Assembly (NCBI RefSeq): GCF_004297125.1
Contig: NZ_SCVD01000020.1
Span: 248,001-312,000, forward strand
Length of the DNA: 64,000 bases
From: Phenylobacterium sp.
GTDB taxonomy: Bacteria > Pseudomonadota > Alphaproteobacteria > Caulobacterales > Caulobacteraceae
Direction: 5' to 3'
Of the stretch, positions 43,971 through 53,347 are shown one piece after another. Each line of letters begins with the position of its first letter. Position 1 is the stretch's first letter. The notes under the pieces were generated by a model. That model saw nothing but the letters and a program-made list of their open reading frames with translations. It had not been told where the DNA came from and did not search any database. Position numbers and translations under genes: made by a program.

Positions 43971-45262
43971 AGAGCGTCGCGATCGAAAGACCTGTCCGCG
44001 GTCGTGCGCCGAAGCAGATGCGCTCGGAGCGCACGCGGCGCGCCATTACCGACGCGGTCATCGAGATCCTGGCGACGTCCGGTGCCGCGAACCTCACCCA
44101 CCGGCAGGTCGCGAAGGCCTCCGGCGCGAGCCTGTCCGCCACAACCTATTACTTCGCCACCAAGGACGACCTCATCGCGGCGGCGTCAAACGACCTGCTT
44201 GCGGGGTACCTCGGCGACTTCGACCGCGTCATCCGCGCCCTCCGCGACGGTGGTCCGGACAGCCTGCCTCAGCGCGTCGTCCAGGTCATCGCCCTCGGCG
44301 TGAGCCGGCGCCGGACACGGACGCTGGCGTGGTGTGAGATCATGCTCGAAGGCGCACGCCACGTGCAGGCGCGCGTCCATGTGCGAGCCTGGTTCGAGCG
44401 ACTGCATGAGCTTTGGGCGCAAGTCGCGCGTCTCTGCGGCGTGAGATCGGACGACGCCGCGACGGTGGCCACGGGGGCGATCGACCTCATCGTCGGCGGG
44501 CTGTTCTACGGATTGGCCCTGGATCTGGACGCCACCCAGGCCCGCAGCGCCTTCATCGGCGGCCTCGCGCCCCACCTGGACCTGGCGCGGGTGTCCGCCG
44601 CCGCCCCCGAACCCGCCCTCTCGCGGAAATCCGCCCAGACGCGCGAGCGCCTGCTCGCCGCCGCCGCCCGACTCGTCTCGACGTCTGGCGTGGGCGCCCT
44701 GACGTTGCGCGCGGTGGCTGCGGAGGCGGGGCTCTCGCCGGCGGCGCCGTCCTACCATTTCGCGTCGCCGCAGGCCTTGGCCGTGGCCGCGCAGCAGGCG
44801 CTTCTCCTGCGGTCACGCGAACGCTACCGGGCGGCCATGTCGCGCCCGCGCGATATCGTCGGCCATGCCGATCTCGCCGACCTCACCTCCATCATCCATG
44901 AGCGCGAGTTGACGGAGTTTGGGACGGAGAACATCGCGGGACTGTCGACCTGGCTCGAGACGGCGCGGCGTCCGGAGTTGCGGTCACCGCTCGTTCGCGC
45001 CGTGGATGTCCTGTCGGCAGGTTGGGCCCGCGCCTTCACACGTCTCCCCCCCGAGGCAGGCGCCGCCGCCGGGGCCATGGCGCAGTACCTCTTCGTCGGT
45101 TCGATGGTGCGCACCCTGGCGTGCGGCGCGACCGCCGCCGACCTGGCGGCGCTGCGGTCCGCCATGCGTGCGGACGTGGCCGCCCTGGCCCACGGTCGCC
45201 ATTGGATGCAGACACCCGGCCTCCAAGGCGCCCCCGTCTCCCCCGGGCCGCGGCGCGTTTAA
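43967..45262 (+). CDS. Tandem (two-domain) TetR regulator 3
   Basis: This 431-residue protein starts at GTG 43967, with GGGGGAG six bases upstream and overlap with the preceding stop (GTGA). The first TetR HTH is at about residues 35-62 (HRQVAKASGASLSATTYYFA), the second at about 240-270 (LRAVAAEAGLSPAAPSYHFA). Each HTH is followed by a helical domain. It is less similar to tandem TetR 1 and 2 than those are to each other. It is divergent from the TBDR-tannase operon and upstream of GST, SDR and serine hydrolase genes, any of which it could control. Confidence 0.85.
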   Translation: MKSVAIERPVRGRAPKQMRSERTRRAITDAVIEILATSGAANLTHRQVAKASGASLSATTYYFATKDDLIAAASNDLLAGYLGDFDRVIRALRDGGPDSLPQRVVQVIALGVSRRRTRTLAWCEIMLEGARHVQARVHVRAWFERLHELWAQVARLCGVRSDDAATVATGAIDLIVGGLFYGLALDLDATQARSAFIGGLAPHLDLARVSAAAPEPALSRKSAQTRERLLAAAARLVSTSGVGALTLRAVAAEAGLSPAAPSYHFASPQALAVAAQQALLLRSRERYRAAMSRPRDIVGHADLADLTSIIHERELTEFGTENIAGLSTWLETARRPELRSPLVRAVDVLSAGWARAFTRLPPEAGAAAGAMAQYLFVGSMVRTLACGATAADLAALRSAMRADVAALAHGRHWMQTPGLQGAPVSPGPRRV

Positions 45263-45531
45263 CGGCTCTGCCACGAGGGGAGGCAGCGGGGTCGAAGCCA
45301 AGGGCCAGCCCGTTGCCGCTCTGCCGGCGCCTATCGTGCGCCGGGTACGCGGAAGCCCGCGTCGATGACGAGGCGCGGTCCGGTGGCGTCGCGCGCCCTT
45401 GCCGCGTGGGCTCTGCGAATCCGTCCCCGTCCCATGGCGAACCTGTCCTCCCCCGAACGTCCGACAGCGGCGATAGACGCCGACTTGCGACGCCGGCCAG
45501 CGCGCCGCCGGGCGCGGGAGGAGCGAGACAG

Positions 45532-46368
45532 ATGTCCGATGGATCCGACTACACCCCGCCCAAGGTGTGGCGATGGGAAAGGCAGAATGGCGGACGCTTC
45601 GCCAGCATCAACCGGCCGCTCGCTGGCTCGACCCACGAGCAGGCCCTTCCCCTCGGCACGCACCCGTTCCAGCTGTATTCACGCGGCACGCCCAACGGCA
45701 TCAAGGTGACGGTGCTGTTCGAGGAGCTGCTCGCCCTTGGAAAGCCCGCCGAATATGACGCCTGGATGATCGACATCGGCCAGGGCGAGCAGTTCGGTTC
45801 GGGCTTCGTCGATCTCAACCCCAACTCGAAGATTCCGGCGCTGCTGGACCGCTCGGACCCTGCCAGACCGATCCGCGTCTTCGAGAGCGGATCGATCCTG
45901 CTCCACCTGGCCGAAAGGTTCGACGCCTTCCTGCCTGCTTATCAGCCGATGCGGGCCGAGACCCTCTCGTGGCTGATGTGGCAGATGGGCGCCACGCCCT
46001 ATCTGGGCGGCGGCTTCGGCCACTTCTACGCCTACGCGCCGACCAAGATCGAATACGCCATCGACCGCTTCGCCATGGAGGTGAAACGGCAGCTGGACGT
46101 CCTGGACCGCCGGTTGGCCGAGAGCGAGTACCTGGCCGGCGATGAATACACCATCGCCGACATCGCGGTCTGGCCCTGGCACGGCCTGCTGACCACGGAC
46201 GGCGGCTACGACTCCTACGTGTTCCTGGACGTCGAGAGCTACAAACATGTGCGGCGCTGGACGCACCAGATCGCCGGACGGCCGGCGGTGCGGCGCGGCC
46301 GCGTGGTGAACAAGGATCTGGCCGAGCGCCACGCGGCGGGCGATATCGATGCCTTGCTCTGCGGTTGA
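45532..46368 (+). CDS. YghU-like glutathione transferase
   Basis: This is a 278-residue glutathione-dependent oxidoreductase of the YghU/Ure2-like type. ATG 45532 follows GGGAGGAGCGAG; the open frame upstream has no protein-like character. An N-terminal extension (YTPPKVWRWE..INRPLAGSTHEQAL) precedes the thioredoxin-fold domain (LYSRGTPNGIKVTVLFEELL, NPNSKIPALLD, FESGSILLHLAERF), then the all-helical domain (YLAGDEYTIADIAVWPW). Members reduce disulfides or break beta-aryl ether-like bonds with glutathione. It is followed by an SDR 23 bp later. With a second GST at 48567, it hints at glutathione-dependent ether or epoxide cleavage. Confidence 0.9.
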   Translation: MSDGSDYTPPKVWRWERQNGGRFASINRPLAGSTHEQALPLGTHPFQLYSRGTPNGIKVTVLFEELLALGKPAEYDAWMIDIGQGEQFGSGFVDLNPNSKIPALLDRSDPARPIRVFESGSILLHLAERFDAFLPAYQPMRAETLSWLMWQMGATPYLGGGFGHFYAYAPTKIEYAIDRFAMEVKRQLDVLDRRLAESEYLAGDEYTIADIAVWPWHGLLTTDGGYDSYVFLDVESYKHVRRWTHQIAGRPAVRRGRVVNKDLAERHAAGDIDALLCG

Positions 46369-46391
46369 GCAGGTGAGGGCGCGAACGAAAA

Positions 46392-47156
46392 ATGAACCTT
46401 GAAGACAAGATCGTCGTGGTCACCGGCGCGGCCAGCGGGATCGGGCGGGCGCTTTGCGTGCGTTTCGAGGCGGAAGGGGCAAAGGCCATCGTCTGTGCCG
46501 ACCGCGACCACGCGGGCGCGAAGGCGACGGCGGAGATGTGCGGCGGCCGGGCCTTTATGACCGATGTCTCCAGGGAAGCCGACATCCGGGCGTTGATCGA
46601 GACGGTGGAAGCCGAGATCGGGCCGATCGACCTGTTCTGTTCCAACGCCGGTATCGGTGTGGGCGGCGGGACCGAGACGCCCGACGTCGACTGGCAGCGG
46701 ATATGGGACATCAACGTCATGGCCCACGTCTGGGCTGCGCGGCATCTGACGCCCCTGATGGCCGCCCGCGGCGGCGGCTATCTGATGAACACGTCCTCCG
46801 CGGCGGGCCTGCTCAGCCAGATCGGCTCGGCGCCCTACGCGGTGACCAAGCACGCCGCGGTGGGTCTGGCGGAGTGGCTGGCCATCACTCACGGCGACCA
46901 AGGCATCAAGGTCAGCGTGCTGTGCCCGCAGGCGGTGAAGACGGCGATGACCGCCGGCAACCCGGACGGCGTCGCCGCGATCGACGGGATGATGGAGCCG
47001 GAGTTCCTGGCGGACGTGGTCGTGCAGTCGCTGGAGAAGGAGGAGTTCCTGATCCTGCCGCACCCCGAGGTGCTGACATACATGCGCAACAAGACCGCCG
47101 ACTACGACCGCTGGATCGGCGGCATGCGCAAGCTGAACCGCCGGTTCGCGGGCTAG
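46392..47156 (+). CDS. Short-chain dehydrogenase/reductase (SDR)
   Basis: This is a 254-residue classical SDR: TGAASGIGRA at about 10-19, CADRDHAGA (acidic residue after strand 2, NAD preference), SNAGIGVGG near 82, NTSSAAGLLSQ near 137 and YAVTKHA near 152. It follows the YghU-like GST closely (23 bp), so the two are probably one transcript. The substrate is unknown; in aryl-ether catabolism such SDRs oxidise a benzylic alcohol before GST cleavage, which would suit this neighbourhood, but that is inference. Confidence 0.88.
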   Translation: MNLEDKIVVVTGAASGIGRALCVRFEAEGAKAIVCADRDHAGAKATAEMCGGRAFMTDVSREADIRALIETVEAEIGPIDLFCSNAGIGVGGGTETPDVDWQRIWDINVMAHVWAARHLTPLMAARGGGYLMNTSSAAGLLSQIGSAPYAVTKHAAVGLAEWLAITHGDQGIKVSVLCPQAVKTAMTAGNPDGVAAIDGMMEPEFLADVVVQSLEKEEFLILPHPEVLTYMRNKTADYDRWIGGMRKLNRRFAG

Positions 47157-47287
47157 GTCCGCGCGGACCCGCGCCCGAAGGTGCGAGCCCCGGGACGGGA
47201 AAAGCGGTCCCCCCTGACGCCGGAGGTGTCCTCGACGGCCTACGGAGGCGTCCCTAGGCCATCCTCTCAAATCAAGGGAGGGAAGCG

Positions 47288-48505
47288 ATGGCGGCTCAGG
47301 GCATCACGATCCACGGGACCTGCGCGCCCCAGTTCGCCGAGGTGAGGGCGGAGTTCGAGCGCAACTTCACGGACCGCGGCGAGCTCGGCGCGTCGGTCGC
47401 CATCTGCCTCGACGGCGCGCCGGTGGTCGACCTTTGGGCCGGCCAGGCGGATGAGGGCGGCGAATGCCCCTGGGAGGAGGACACCCTCGCGGTCGTCTTC
47501 TCGACCAGCAAGGGCCTGGCGGCGATGTGCCTGCACGTCCTGGCCGATCGCGGAGCCGTGGATTTCGACGCACCCGTGGCCAAGTACTGGCCGCAGTTCG
47601 CCGCCAACGGAAAGGCCGGCGTCACCGTCGGAATGGTGATGAGCCATCAGGCGGGCCTGCCCTTCTGGATGGAGCCGCTCCCGGACGGCGCGCTGCTGGA
47701 CTGGGAGCCGCCGACCGAGATGCTCGCCCGGTCGACGCCGATCTGGGAGCCGGGAACCGCCCATGGCTATCATGCGATGACGCTCGGCAATCTCGAGGGG
47801 GAGATCGTCCGGCGCGTCACCGGCATGTCCCTGGGTCGGTTCTTCCGCCAGGAGGTCGCCGAACCGCTGGGCGCCGACGCCTGGTTCGGCCTGCCGCCGT
47901 CAGAGGAACCGCGGGTCGCCACTCTGTACCTGCCGGACGCCAGCCCGAACTCGCCGATGGGCAAGAAGCTGGAGGTCGAACCGGACTGGGTGGGTCACAT
48001 GCTGTGGAACAATGGCGGCGACACCGCCCCGGCGATGATCAATTCGGTCGAACGTCACGCCGCGGAAATCCCGGCGGCCGGCGCGATCACCAACGCGCGG
48101 GCCCTGGCGCGGCTCTACGCTCCCCTGTCGCGCGACGGCTCGGTGGACGGTGTGAAGCTGGTCTCTCCACAGGCCCTGCCCTACATGCGCCGAGTCCGGT
48201 CCGCCTCGGGTTGCGACACGGTCCTGAGGATCCCCACAGCCTTCACCCTGGGCTTCTCGAAATCGTGGGGCGATCGCCGCCTGGGCCCGGGCGAGCACGT
48301 GATCATCGGCGAGCAGGCCTTCGGCACGCCGGGCTTCGGCGGCAGCATCGGCTTCGCCGACGGCGAGGCCAAGATGTCGTTCGGCTACGTCATGAACCGT
48401 CTCGGCGGCGGCGTGGGCCTGAACGACCGCGCCCAGAGCATGATCGACGCCGCCTATCGCGCCTGCGGATACCGGGACTCCGCGCCCGGCATGTGGGTGC
48501 GCTGA
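47288..48505 (+). CDS. Class C beta-lactamase-like serine hydrolase (EstB type)
   Basis: This is a 405-residue esterase family VIII enzyme. The nucleophile motif is S72-T-S-K75; GYHAMTLGNLEGEIVRRVTG provides the Tyr region and FGTPGFGGSIGFAD the third motif. ATG 47288 follows GGGAGGGAAGCG. No signal peptide is present. It is clearly paralogous to the hydrolase at 61720 (shared YWPxFAANGK, WEPGTAxGYHA, EPLGAD motifs). It lies between SDR and GST genes of a probable catabolic group. Confidence 0.88.
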   Translation: MAAQGITIHGTCAPQFAEVRAEFERNFTDRGELGASVAICLDGAPVVDLWAGQADEGGECPWEEDTLAVVFSTSKGLAAMCLHVLADRGAVDFDAPVAKYWPQFAANGKAGVTVGMVMSHQAGLPFWMEPLPDGALLDWEPPTEMLARSTPIWEPGTAHGYHAMTLGNLEGEIVRRVTGMSLGRFFRQEVAEPLGADAWFGLPPSEEPRVATLYLPDASPNSPMGKKLEVEPDWVGHMLWNNGGDTAPAMINSVERHAAEIPAAGAITNARALARLYAPLSRDGSVDGVKLVSPQALPYMRRVRSASGCDTVLRIPTAFTLGFSKSWGDRRLGPGEHVIIGEQAFGTPGFGGSIGFADGEAKMSFGYVMNRLGGGVGLNDRAQSMIDAAYRACGYRDSAPGMWVR

Positions 48506-48566
48506 GCCTCGACGCGCCCGCCGCGGATCCGCCCACCCTCCCCTCCCGCCGTCATGAGGTGACGAG

Positions 48567-49181
48567 ATGCATCTGTACGATTCCCCGATGCCCGCCCCCA
48601 ATCCGCGTCGCGTACGCACCTACCTGGCGGAGAAGGGATTGAGCCTTCCGACCACCATCATCGACCTCGCCAAGGGCGAGCATCGGACGGCCGAATACCG
48701 CGCCATCAATCCGCTCGGCCGATCGCCGGCGCTCCGGCTGGACGATGGTCGCGTCGTCGTCGAAAGCGTGGCGATCTGCCGGTACATCGAACACTTCCAC
48801 CCGGACCCCCCGATGTTCGGCGTCGACCCTTTCAATACGGCGGAGATCGAGGCGCTGATCCGGCGCATCGAACTGCGCCTGCAGCGCGCCATCACCATGG
48901 TCTGGCTGCACACCCACGAGTGGAACGCCCCCCATGTGAAGCCGCAGTTCAAGGCGTTCGGCGAGAGCCAGAAGGGCGAGGCCCTGATCGTCATGAGGGA
49001 ATTCGACGAACTCCTGGCCGGGCGCGAGTGGCTCGACGGCCAGCGCTACACCATGGCCGACGTCGTACTGCTGTCCTACATCGACTGGGCGGCGTTCGTG
49101 GGCGTCGCGTACCCCGCCGACTTCCGCAATCTACGGGCTTGGCACGCCCGCGCCTCCGCGCGCCCCAGCGCCGCGGCCTGA
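48567..49181 (+). CDS. Glutathione S-transferase
   Basis: This is a 204-residue GST. The thioredoxin-fold half (LYDSPMPAPNPRRVRTYLAE, NPLGRSPALRLDDG, VVESVAICRYIE) contains the cis-Pro and glutathione-binding motifs. The helical half has the N-capping segment YTMADVVLLSYIDW. It is on the same strand as the serine hydrolase (61 bp gap) and the following TBDR. The substrate is unknown. Confidence 0.9.
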   Translation: MHLYDSPMPAPNPRRVRTYLAEKGLSLPTTIIDLAKGEHRTAEYRAINPLGRSPALRLDDGRVVVESVAICRYIEHFHPDPPMFGVDPFNTAEIEALIRRIELRLQRAITMVWLHTHEWNAPHVKPQFKAFGESQKGEALIVMREFDELLAGREWLDGQRYTMADVVLLSYIDWAAFVGVAYPADFRNLRAWHARASARPSAAA

Positions 49182-49319
49182 ACCGCCGGAAAGAACTGTC
49201 CCTCCGGTCGGCCCAAGGTGTCCTCGACCCGATCCGCCGACTTTGAGAGTCAGGGCGACAATAGCCGAAGCCTCACGCGATCGGCCAAGCGGGCGCACAA
49301 GCCCTAGGGGAGGGGAAAG

Positions 49320-51545
49320 ATGAAGTCCAAGCTAGAGGTTGGGGTTTCGCTGTCCGCGCTTGCCGGGGTGATCGCCTCGTTCACGGCGGCGGCTCCGGCC
49401 CGGGCCGAGGAGACTCCGCAGGCCACGACGACGGCGCAGGTCGAAGAGGTCATCGTCACGGCGGTTCGTCGGGAAACCTCGCTGCAGCGGACGGCCGAAG
49501 CGGTGTCCGTGCTGAATGGCGCGACGCAGCGGGAGCGCGGCGAGCAGCGGCTCGAGAACCTGCAGACCAACGTGCCGAACGTCAGCTTCAGCTCGACCAG
49601 CAACACGTCGCAGCTCTACGTCCGCGGCATCGGCAACACGTTCATCATCGCCGGCGGCGACCCTGGCGTGGCCATGTACCAGGACGGCGCCTATGTGTCG
49701 GACACCACCTCGAACAACACCAGCATGTTCGACGTGGCGCGGGTCGAGGTGCTGCGGGGACCACAGGGCGCCCTCTATGGGCGGAACGCCGTGGGCGGCG
49801 CGATCAACATCATCTCCGCGGCGCCGACAAGCAGCTGGCAGGGTCGGATCGACGGCGTGGTCGGTGACGACGGTCGCCGCGAAAGCGAGGGATACGTCTC
49901 CGGACCGCTCGGCGTCGCCGACACGGACGTACGGCTCTCCTATCAGCTGCGCGCTCTGGACGGCTACACGAAGAACCTCCTGAAAGGCCAGCCGGGAGCG
50001 CCGGGCCGGCTCGACGACCTCAAGTCCCAGGCCATCCGCTTCCAGACCCTCACCAGGCTGCCGACCGCGGGCGAACTCCGCGTCATCGCAAGCTACTTCC
50101 ACGAGTCCGACAACGGCGCCGCGCTTGGGGTCAAGCCGACGCCGGGCTTCCTGTATCCGGCCGAGGCCATCTTCGGGGCCACGCCGGCGGCCGATCCGCG
50201 CCGGACCCAGGCCAATGTCGGCTCCAACAAGCTCGAGGTGGCGTCCTTCAACGCGTCATACGTCCAGCCGGTGGGAGACAACGTCCTGACGGTCCTCGGC
50301 GCCTACCGTGACGCCGAGCAGACCTACCTCAACGACTGCGACGGGACGAGCGCCCTGGCCTGCAGCTACTACCGGCACACAACCAGCCAGGACTACTATG
50401 GCGACATCCATCTCGCCTCTTCCGACGACAGCCGCCTGCGCTGGCTCGTCGGCGCGACCTACCTGCAGTTCAATCAATCTCAGCTGAACCAGGTGAGCTT
50501 CCTGAGCCGCCTGCCCTACTTCGTACCAGGGGCGGCGGCCAATCTGCCGTTCCCGGTCAACACCGCGGTCGGCGGACGGGTCCGCACCGAGGCGTTGGCC
50601 GCCTACGCCGATGTTCGTTACGCGCTCAACGACATCTGGGCGGTGACCGGCCAGATCCGGTATGGCGAGACCGACAAGCGCGCGCTCGAGAATTCGGTCT
50701 TCCCGGAGTTCGGGGTCTTCCTCTACGGCGTCCCGACCAACGCGGACACCAACAGCACCCCGTTCCGCGTCGGGATCGAGGGTCAGCTCAAGCCGAACCT
50801 CTTCGTCTACGCAAAGTACGGCACCGCCGTGAAGGACGCCGCCATCAACCTGGGGGCGGCGCAGGCCGCCCCGGTGCGGTCGGAGGAGGTGAAGAGCGCG
50901 GAGTTCGGTTGGAAGTCGTCCTGGCTGGAACAGCGTCTGCAGATCAACGGGGCTCTCTTCCACAGCAACTACACCCAGCTTCAGATCTCCCAGCTCGTCG
51001 ACATCCAGGTCGGCCTGGCGAACGCCCCCAAGGCGCGCATCCAGGGGGCCGAGCTGGAGATCGTCGCGGCGCCCGCAGCGGGCCTGCGCCTAACCCTGAA
51101 CGGCGGCTACCTGAAGCCCACGTTCCGGAAGTTCACCAATGGCCGCACCATCCCCGGGCCGGTCGGATCACCGGTTGAGAACCTGCGCGGCAACGACCTG
51201 CCCTACGTACCGCGTTGGACTGTGAACCTCGGCTTCAACTACAGCGCCCCGCCCATCGCGGGCCTCACGCCGGGCTTCGACGTGCAGTACGCATGGCGCG
51301 ACCGCGTCTACTTCAGCGAGTTCAACGACAAGGGCAACTCGCAGAAGCCGGTCGGCCTGCTGAACATCGCCGCCTCTCTGGCTCCGGAAAACGGCCCGTG
51401 GCGGGTCTACGGCTTCGTGCACAACGTAACGGACGAGACCGTCATCAGCGGGACCACCGTGTACGCCGGCATCCTCGGCGCGGAAAAGGCCGTGAGCTAC
51501 ACACCGCCGCGCAACTTCGGAATCGGCGTCGCCCTGACCTTCTAG
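49320..51545 (+). CDS. TonB-dependent receptor
   Basis: This is a 741-residue outer-membrane importer from ATG 49320, preceded by GGGGAGGGG. The signal peptide ends near APARA; VEEVIVTAVRRETSLQRTAE is the TonB-box/plug start, VLRGPQGALYGRNAVGGAIN a plug segment, and the barrel ends FGIGVALTF. Unlike the receptors at 32761 and 41200 it has no coupled esterase; the GST and serine hydrolase upstream may be its partners. A good intrinsic terminator follows. An AraC gene converges on it. Confidence 0.92.
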   Translation: MKSKLEVGVSLSALAGVIASFTAAAPARAEETPQATTTAQVEEVIVTAVRRETSLQRTAEAVSVLNGATQRERGEQRLENLQTNVPNVSFSSTSNTSQLYVRGIGNTFIIAGGDPGVAMYQDGAYVSDTTSNNTSMFDVARVEVLRGPQGALYGRNAVGGAINIISAAPTSSWQGRIDGVVGDDGRRESEGYVSGPLGVADTDVRLSYQLRALDGYTKNLLKGQPGAPGRLDDLKSQAIRFQTLTRLPTAGELRVIASYFHESDNGAALGVKPTPGFLYPAEAIFGATPAADPRRTQANVGSNKLEVASFNASYVQPVGDNVLTVLGAYRDAEQTYLNDCDGTSALACSYYRHTTSQDYYGDIHLASSDDSRLRWLVGATYLQFNQSQLNQVSFLSRLPYFVPGAAANLPFPVNTAVGGRVRTEALAAYADVRYALNDIWAVTGQIRYGETDKRALENSVFPEFGVFLYGVPTNADTNSTPFRVGIEGQLKPNLFVYAKYGTAVKDAAINLGAAQAAPVRSEEVKSAEFGWKSSWLEQRLQINGALFHSNYTQLQISQLVDIQVGLANAPKARIQGAELEIVAAPAAGLRLTLNGGYLKPTFRKFTNGRTIPGPVGSPVENLRGNDLPYVPRWTVNLGFNYSAPPIAGLTPGFDVQYAWRDRVYFSEFNDKGNSQKPVGLLNIAASLAPENGPWRVYGFVHNVTDETVISGTTVYAGILGAEKAVSYTPPRNFGIGVALTF

Positions 51546-51575
51546 CGCGGGCGCCTCCCCGTCGTGCTCGCGCCT

Positions 51576-51607
51576 CGGCCCCTTCGCCGGAAGGGGCCGT
51601 TCCTTGT
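51576..51607 (+). terminator. Intrinsic terminator after the TonB receptor
   Basis: CGGCCCCTT (51576-51584) pairs with AAGGGGCCG (51591-51599) around CGCCGG, followed by TTCCTTGT. It ends the receptor transcript before the convergent AraC gene. Confidence 0.75.
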
Positions 51608-51627
51608 GCGGGCCGGCCGCGGGCCGA

Positions 51628-52734
51628 CTACGCCATCAGGGCCATTTCGCTGCGCAGGTTCTGCACAAGGGCCGCGTTTACGGGAGAGGTCGGGCAGGCC
51701 ACAGGCCTTCTCATCTCACCCAGGCTCATGCCGGTCGCGCCCTTGAGGGCTCGGCGAAGGCTGCGCGCGTCCGAGTAGCCGAGGCCGAAGGCCATATCGT
51801 CGGCCGTGACCTGAGCCTCGATATAGGGGCGTACCCGCTCGACGAGGGCGCCGCGCCGAAGGCGCCGATACGACGATCCCTCGGCGAACAGCGCGGCGCG
51901 GAGCGCCCGCGGCTGCAGGCCGATCACGGCGCAACAGTCCTGCAAGGCGAGGTCCTCGGAGAGCAGGGCCTCGTAGACGAGCGCGCTGATCTCCCCCTTA
52001 AGCGTGGGGTCGACCTCGCCTCCGAGGCCAGGCCCGAAACAGCCGAGCCAATGCAGCGCCGCGTCCAGAGGCCCCTTCTCCGAGAACACGGCCTTGGAGG
52101 GCAGATCGAGATAGGAGGCCGGGAAGGTCATCTGAGTGATCCGCCCCAGCACCACAGGCGCGCCGAGGTAGGGGTGGCGGGCCCCGAGACGGGGATGGTG
52201 GACCGACGTGGTGCTGAACTCGCTCAGCGGCAGGAAGAAGTCGAGGTAGCAGGAGAACAGCATGTGGAGATGGGTCGCCATCATCTCCTCGACCACCGTG
52301 GTGAGGTCGCTGAGCTCGCTGTCCGCCCGAATGCGAATGATCGCCTTGCGTTCGTCCCGCGCCAGTTCGGCGTGGCAGAACCCGCCGGCGATCTCATAGA
52401 AGCGGAACAGAGAGCCGATGGCCGTCCCCAGATTCGCCCCTGTGCCCAGAAGCTTGACGCCCAGGGCGGCGGTGCCCCGGCGCATGCGCGCCTGGGTGGC
52501 GCCATGCATCTCGTCATCCACCGCGTTGATGACGCGTACGCACATCAAGAGGTACTCTGCTGGGCTGATGGGCGTTTCCGGCCCGATCGACGCTCCACCG
52601 GCGTTAATGCCAAGCTGCAGGAGCTGACCCTCGATGTCGATGCCGCGTGAAGCGGATGCGAGGGCGGTCTGCCCAATCCACCCGAATGGAATGCTGGTCA
52701 GCGGGCGCTCCTCCGCGCCGAGGCAACGCAACAT
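51628..52734 (-). CDS. AraC-family regulator with large ligand-binding domain
   Basis: This is a 368-residue regulator. ATG 52734 is chosen because GGAGG stands six bases upstream; the open frame continues to 52836 without support. The N-terminal about 250 residues match the OruR-type ligand domain (LLQLGINAGGASIGPETPIS, then YEIAGGFCHAELARDERKAI). The HTH_18 is at the end: VTADDMAFGLGYSDARSLRR, then ALKGATGMSLGEMRRP. The second HTH is normal, the first is weak. It converges on the TBDR at 49320, a likely target. The upstream gap to 52800 is AT-rich and probably its promoter. Confidence 0.87.
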   Translation of the reverse strand: MLRCLGAEERPLTSIPFGWIGQTALASASRGIDIEGQLLQLGINAGGASIGPETPISPAEYLLMCVRVINAVDDEMHGATQARMRRGTAALGVKLLGTGANLGTAIGSLFRFYEIAGGFCHAELARDERKAIIRIRADSELSDLTTVVEEMMATHLHMLFSCYLDFFLPLSEFSTTSVHHPRLGARHPYLGAPVVLGRITQMTFPASYLDLPSKAVFSEKGPLDAALHWLGCFGPGLGGEVDPTLKGEISALVYEALLSEDLALQDCCAVIGLQPRALRAALFAEGSSYRRLRRGALVERVRPYIEAQVTADDMAFGLGYSDARSLRRALKGATGMSLGEMRRPVACPTSPVNAALVQNLRSEMALMA

Positions 52735-53104
52735 GGCTTCCTCCAAATTTTGAGCATTAGTACTGATTTTTTGCCAATGGAGTCCAGCGCTGGCGCCGCC
52801 GCGTCGCACCCACGTGCCGGAACGCCGGATCGACATCAGGGCGATCCAGGTGCTGCGGTCCGGCCTTAGGGCTTCGGGGCGATCCGATCAGGGATGGGCA
52901 TTGGCCATGGCGGTCGAGGCCTGCCCGCCCAGGTCAACGTGGATGTTGGGCGCGCGCAGGTGACGATCGGGAATGGCCCCCCGGCGGGACGCCGGACGCC
53001 CGCGAACCAGGACCGCGCTCAAGCTGCCGGGGCGGGGTCCGCCGTTACACCGGCCCATGGCGTCTCGCGACCCGCTTCGCCAGGCCTTGAGTTCACGGCC
53101 CGGT
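52735..53104. other. Intergenic region without a supported gene
   Basis: The left 60 bases are AT-rich and probably hold the AraC promoter. The remainder is GC-rich with only short, atypical open frames; I see no gene. Confidence 0.5.
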
Positions 53105-53347
53105 CTAGGCGCCCAGCCGCGAGAGCAGCAGGCGGAGGCGAGCTTCGAGGCTGTCGGCCGGCGGGCTGCCCCGCAGCCAGGCGTCGGCGGCCTCGATCTC
53201 GCGTCGGGCCGCCGGTGGCCAGTCGTCGGCGTGCCGAAGCTCGGAGAGCACCGCCTGGGCGCGGCGCCGGGGATCGGGCGCCGACGCGAAGGTTCGGACC
53301 AGCTTGCGCGCATCGACAAGGGCCTGCTGGCGGCTACCGGACATCAT
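53105..53347 (-). CDS. Small BPSL0761-like protein, function unknown
   Basis: This is an 80-residue protein (MM start at 53347 or 53344). The sequence SRQQALVDARKLVRTFASAP, then VLSELRHADDWPPAARREIE, resembles small BPSL0761-type proteins, which are short helical proteins without known function. The open frame extends upstream to 53440 with no better start. It is monocistronic. Confidence 0.55.
   Translation of the reverse strand: MMSGSRQQALVDARKLVRTFASAPDPRRRAQAVLSELRHADDWPPAARREIEAADAWLRGSPPADSLEARLRLLLSRLGA

Noticed and set aside
45022..45531. Upstream extension of the YghU-like GST
   Set aside because: The extra 170 residues are Arg/Pro/Gly-rich and overlap the tandem TetR gene; ATG 45532 has a good ribosome site.
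52888..53319. Minus-strand open frame beside the BPSL0761-like gene
   Set aside because: Arg/Pro/Ser-rich and overlaps the better-supported small gene in another frame.
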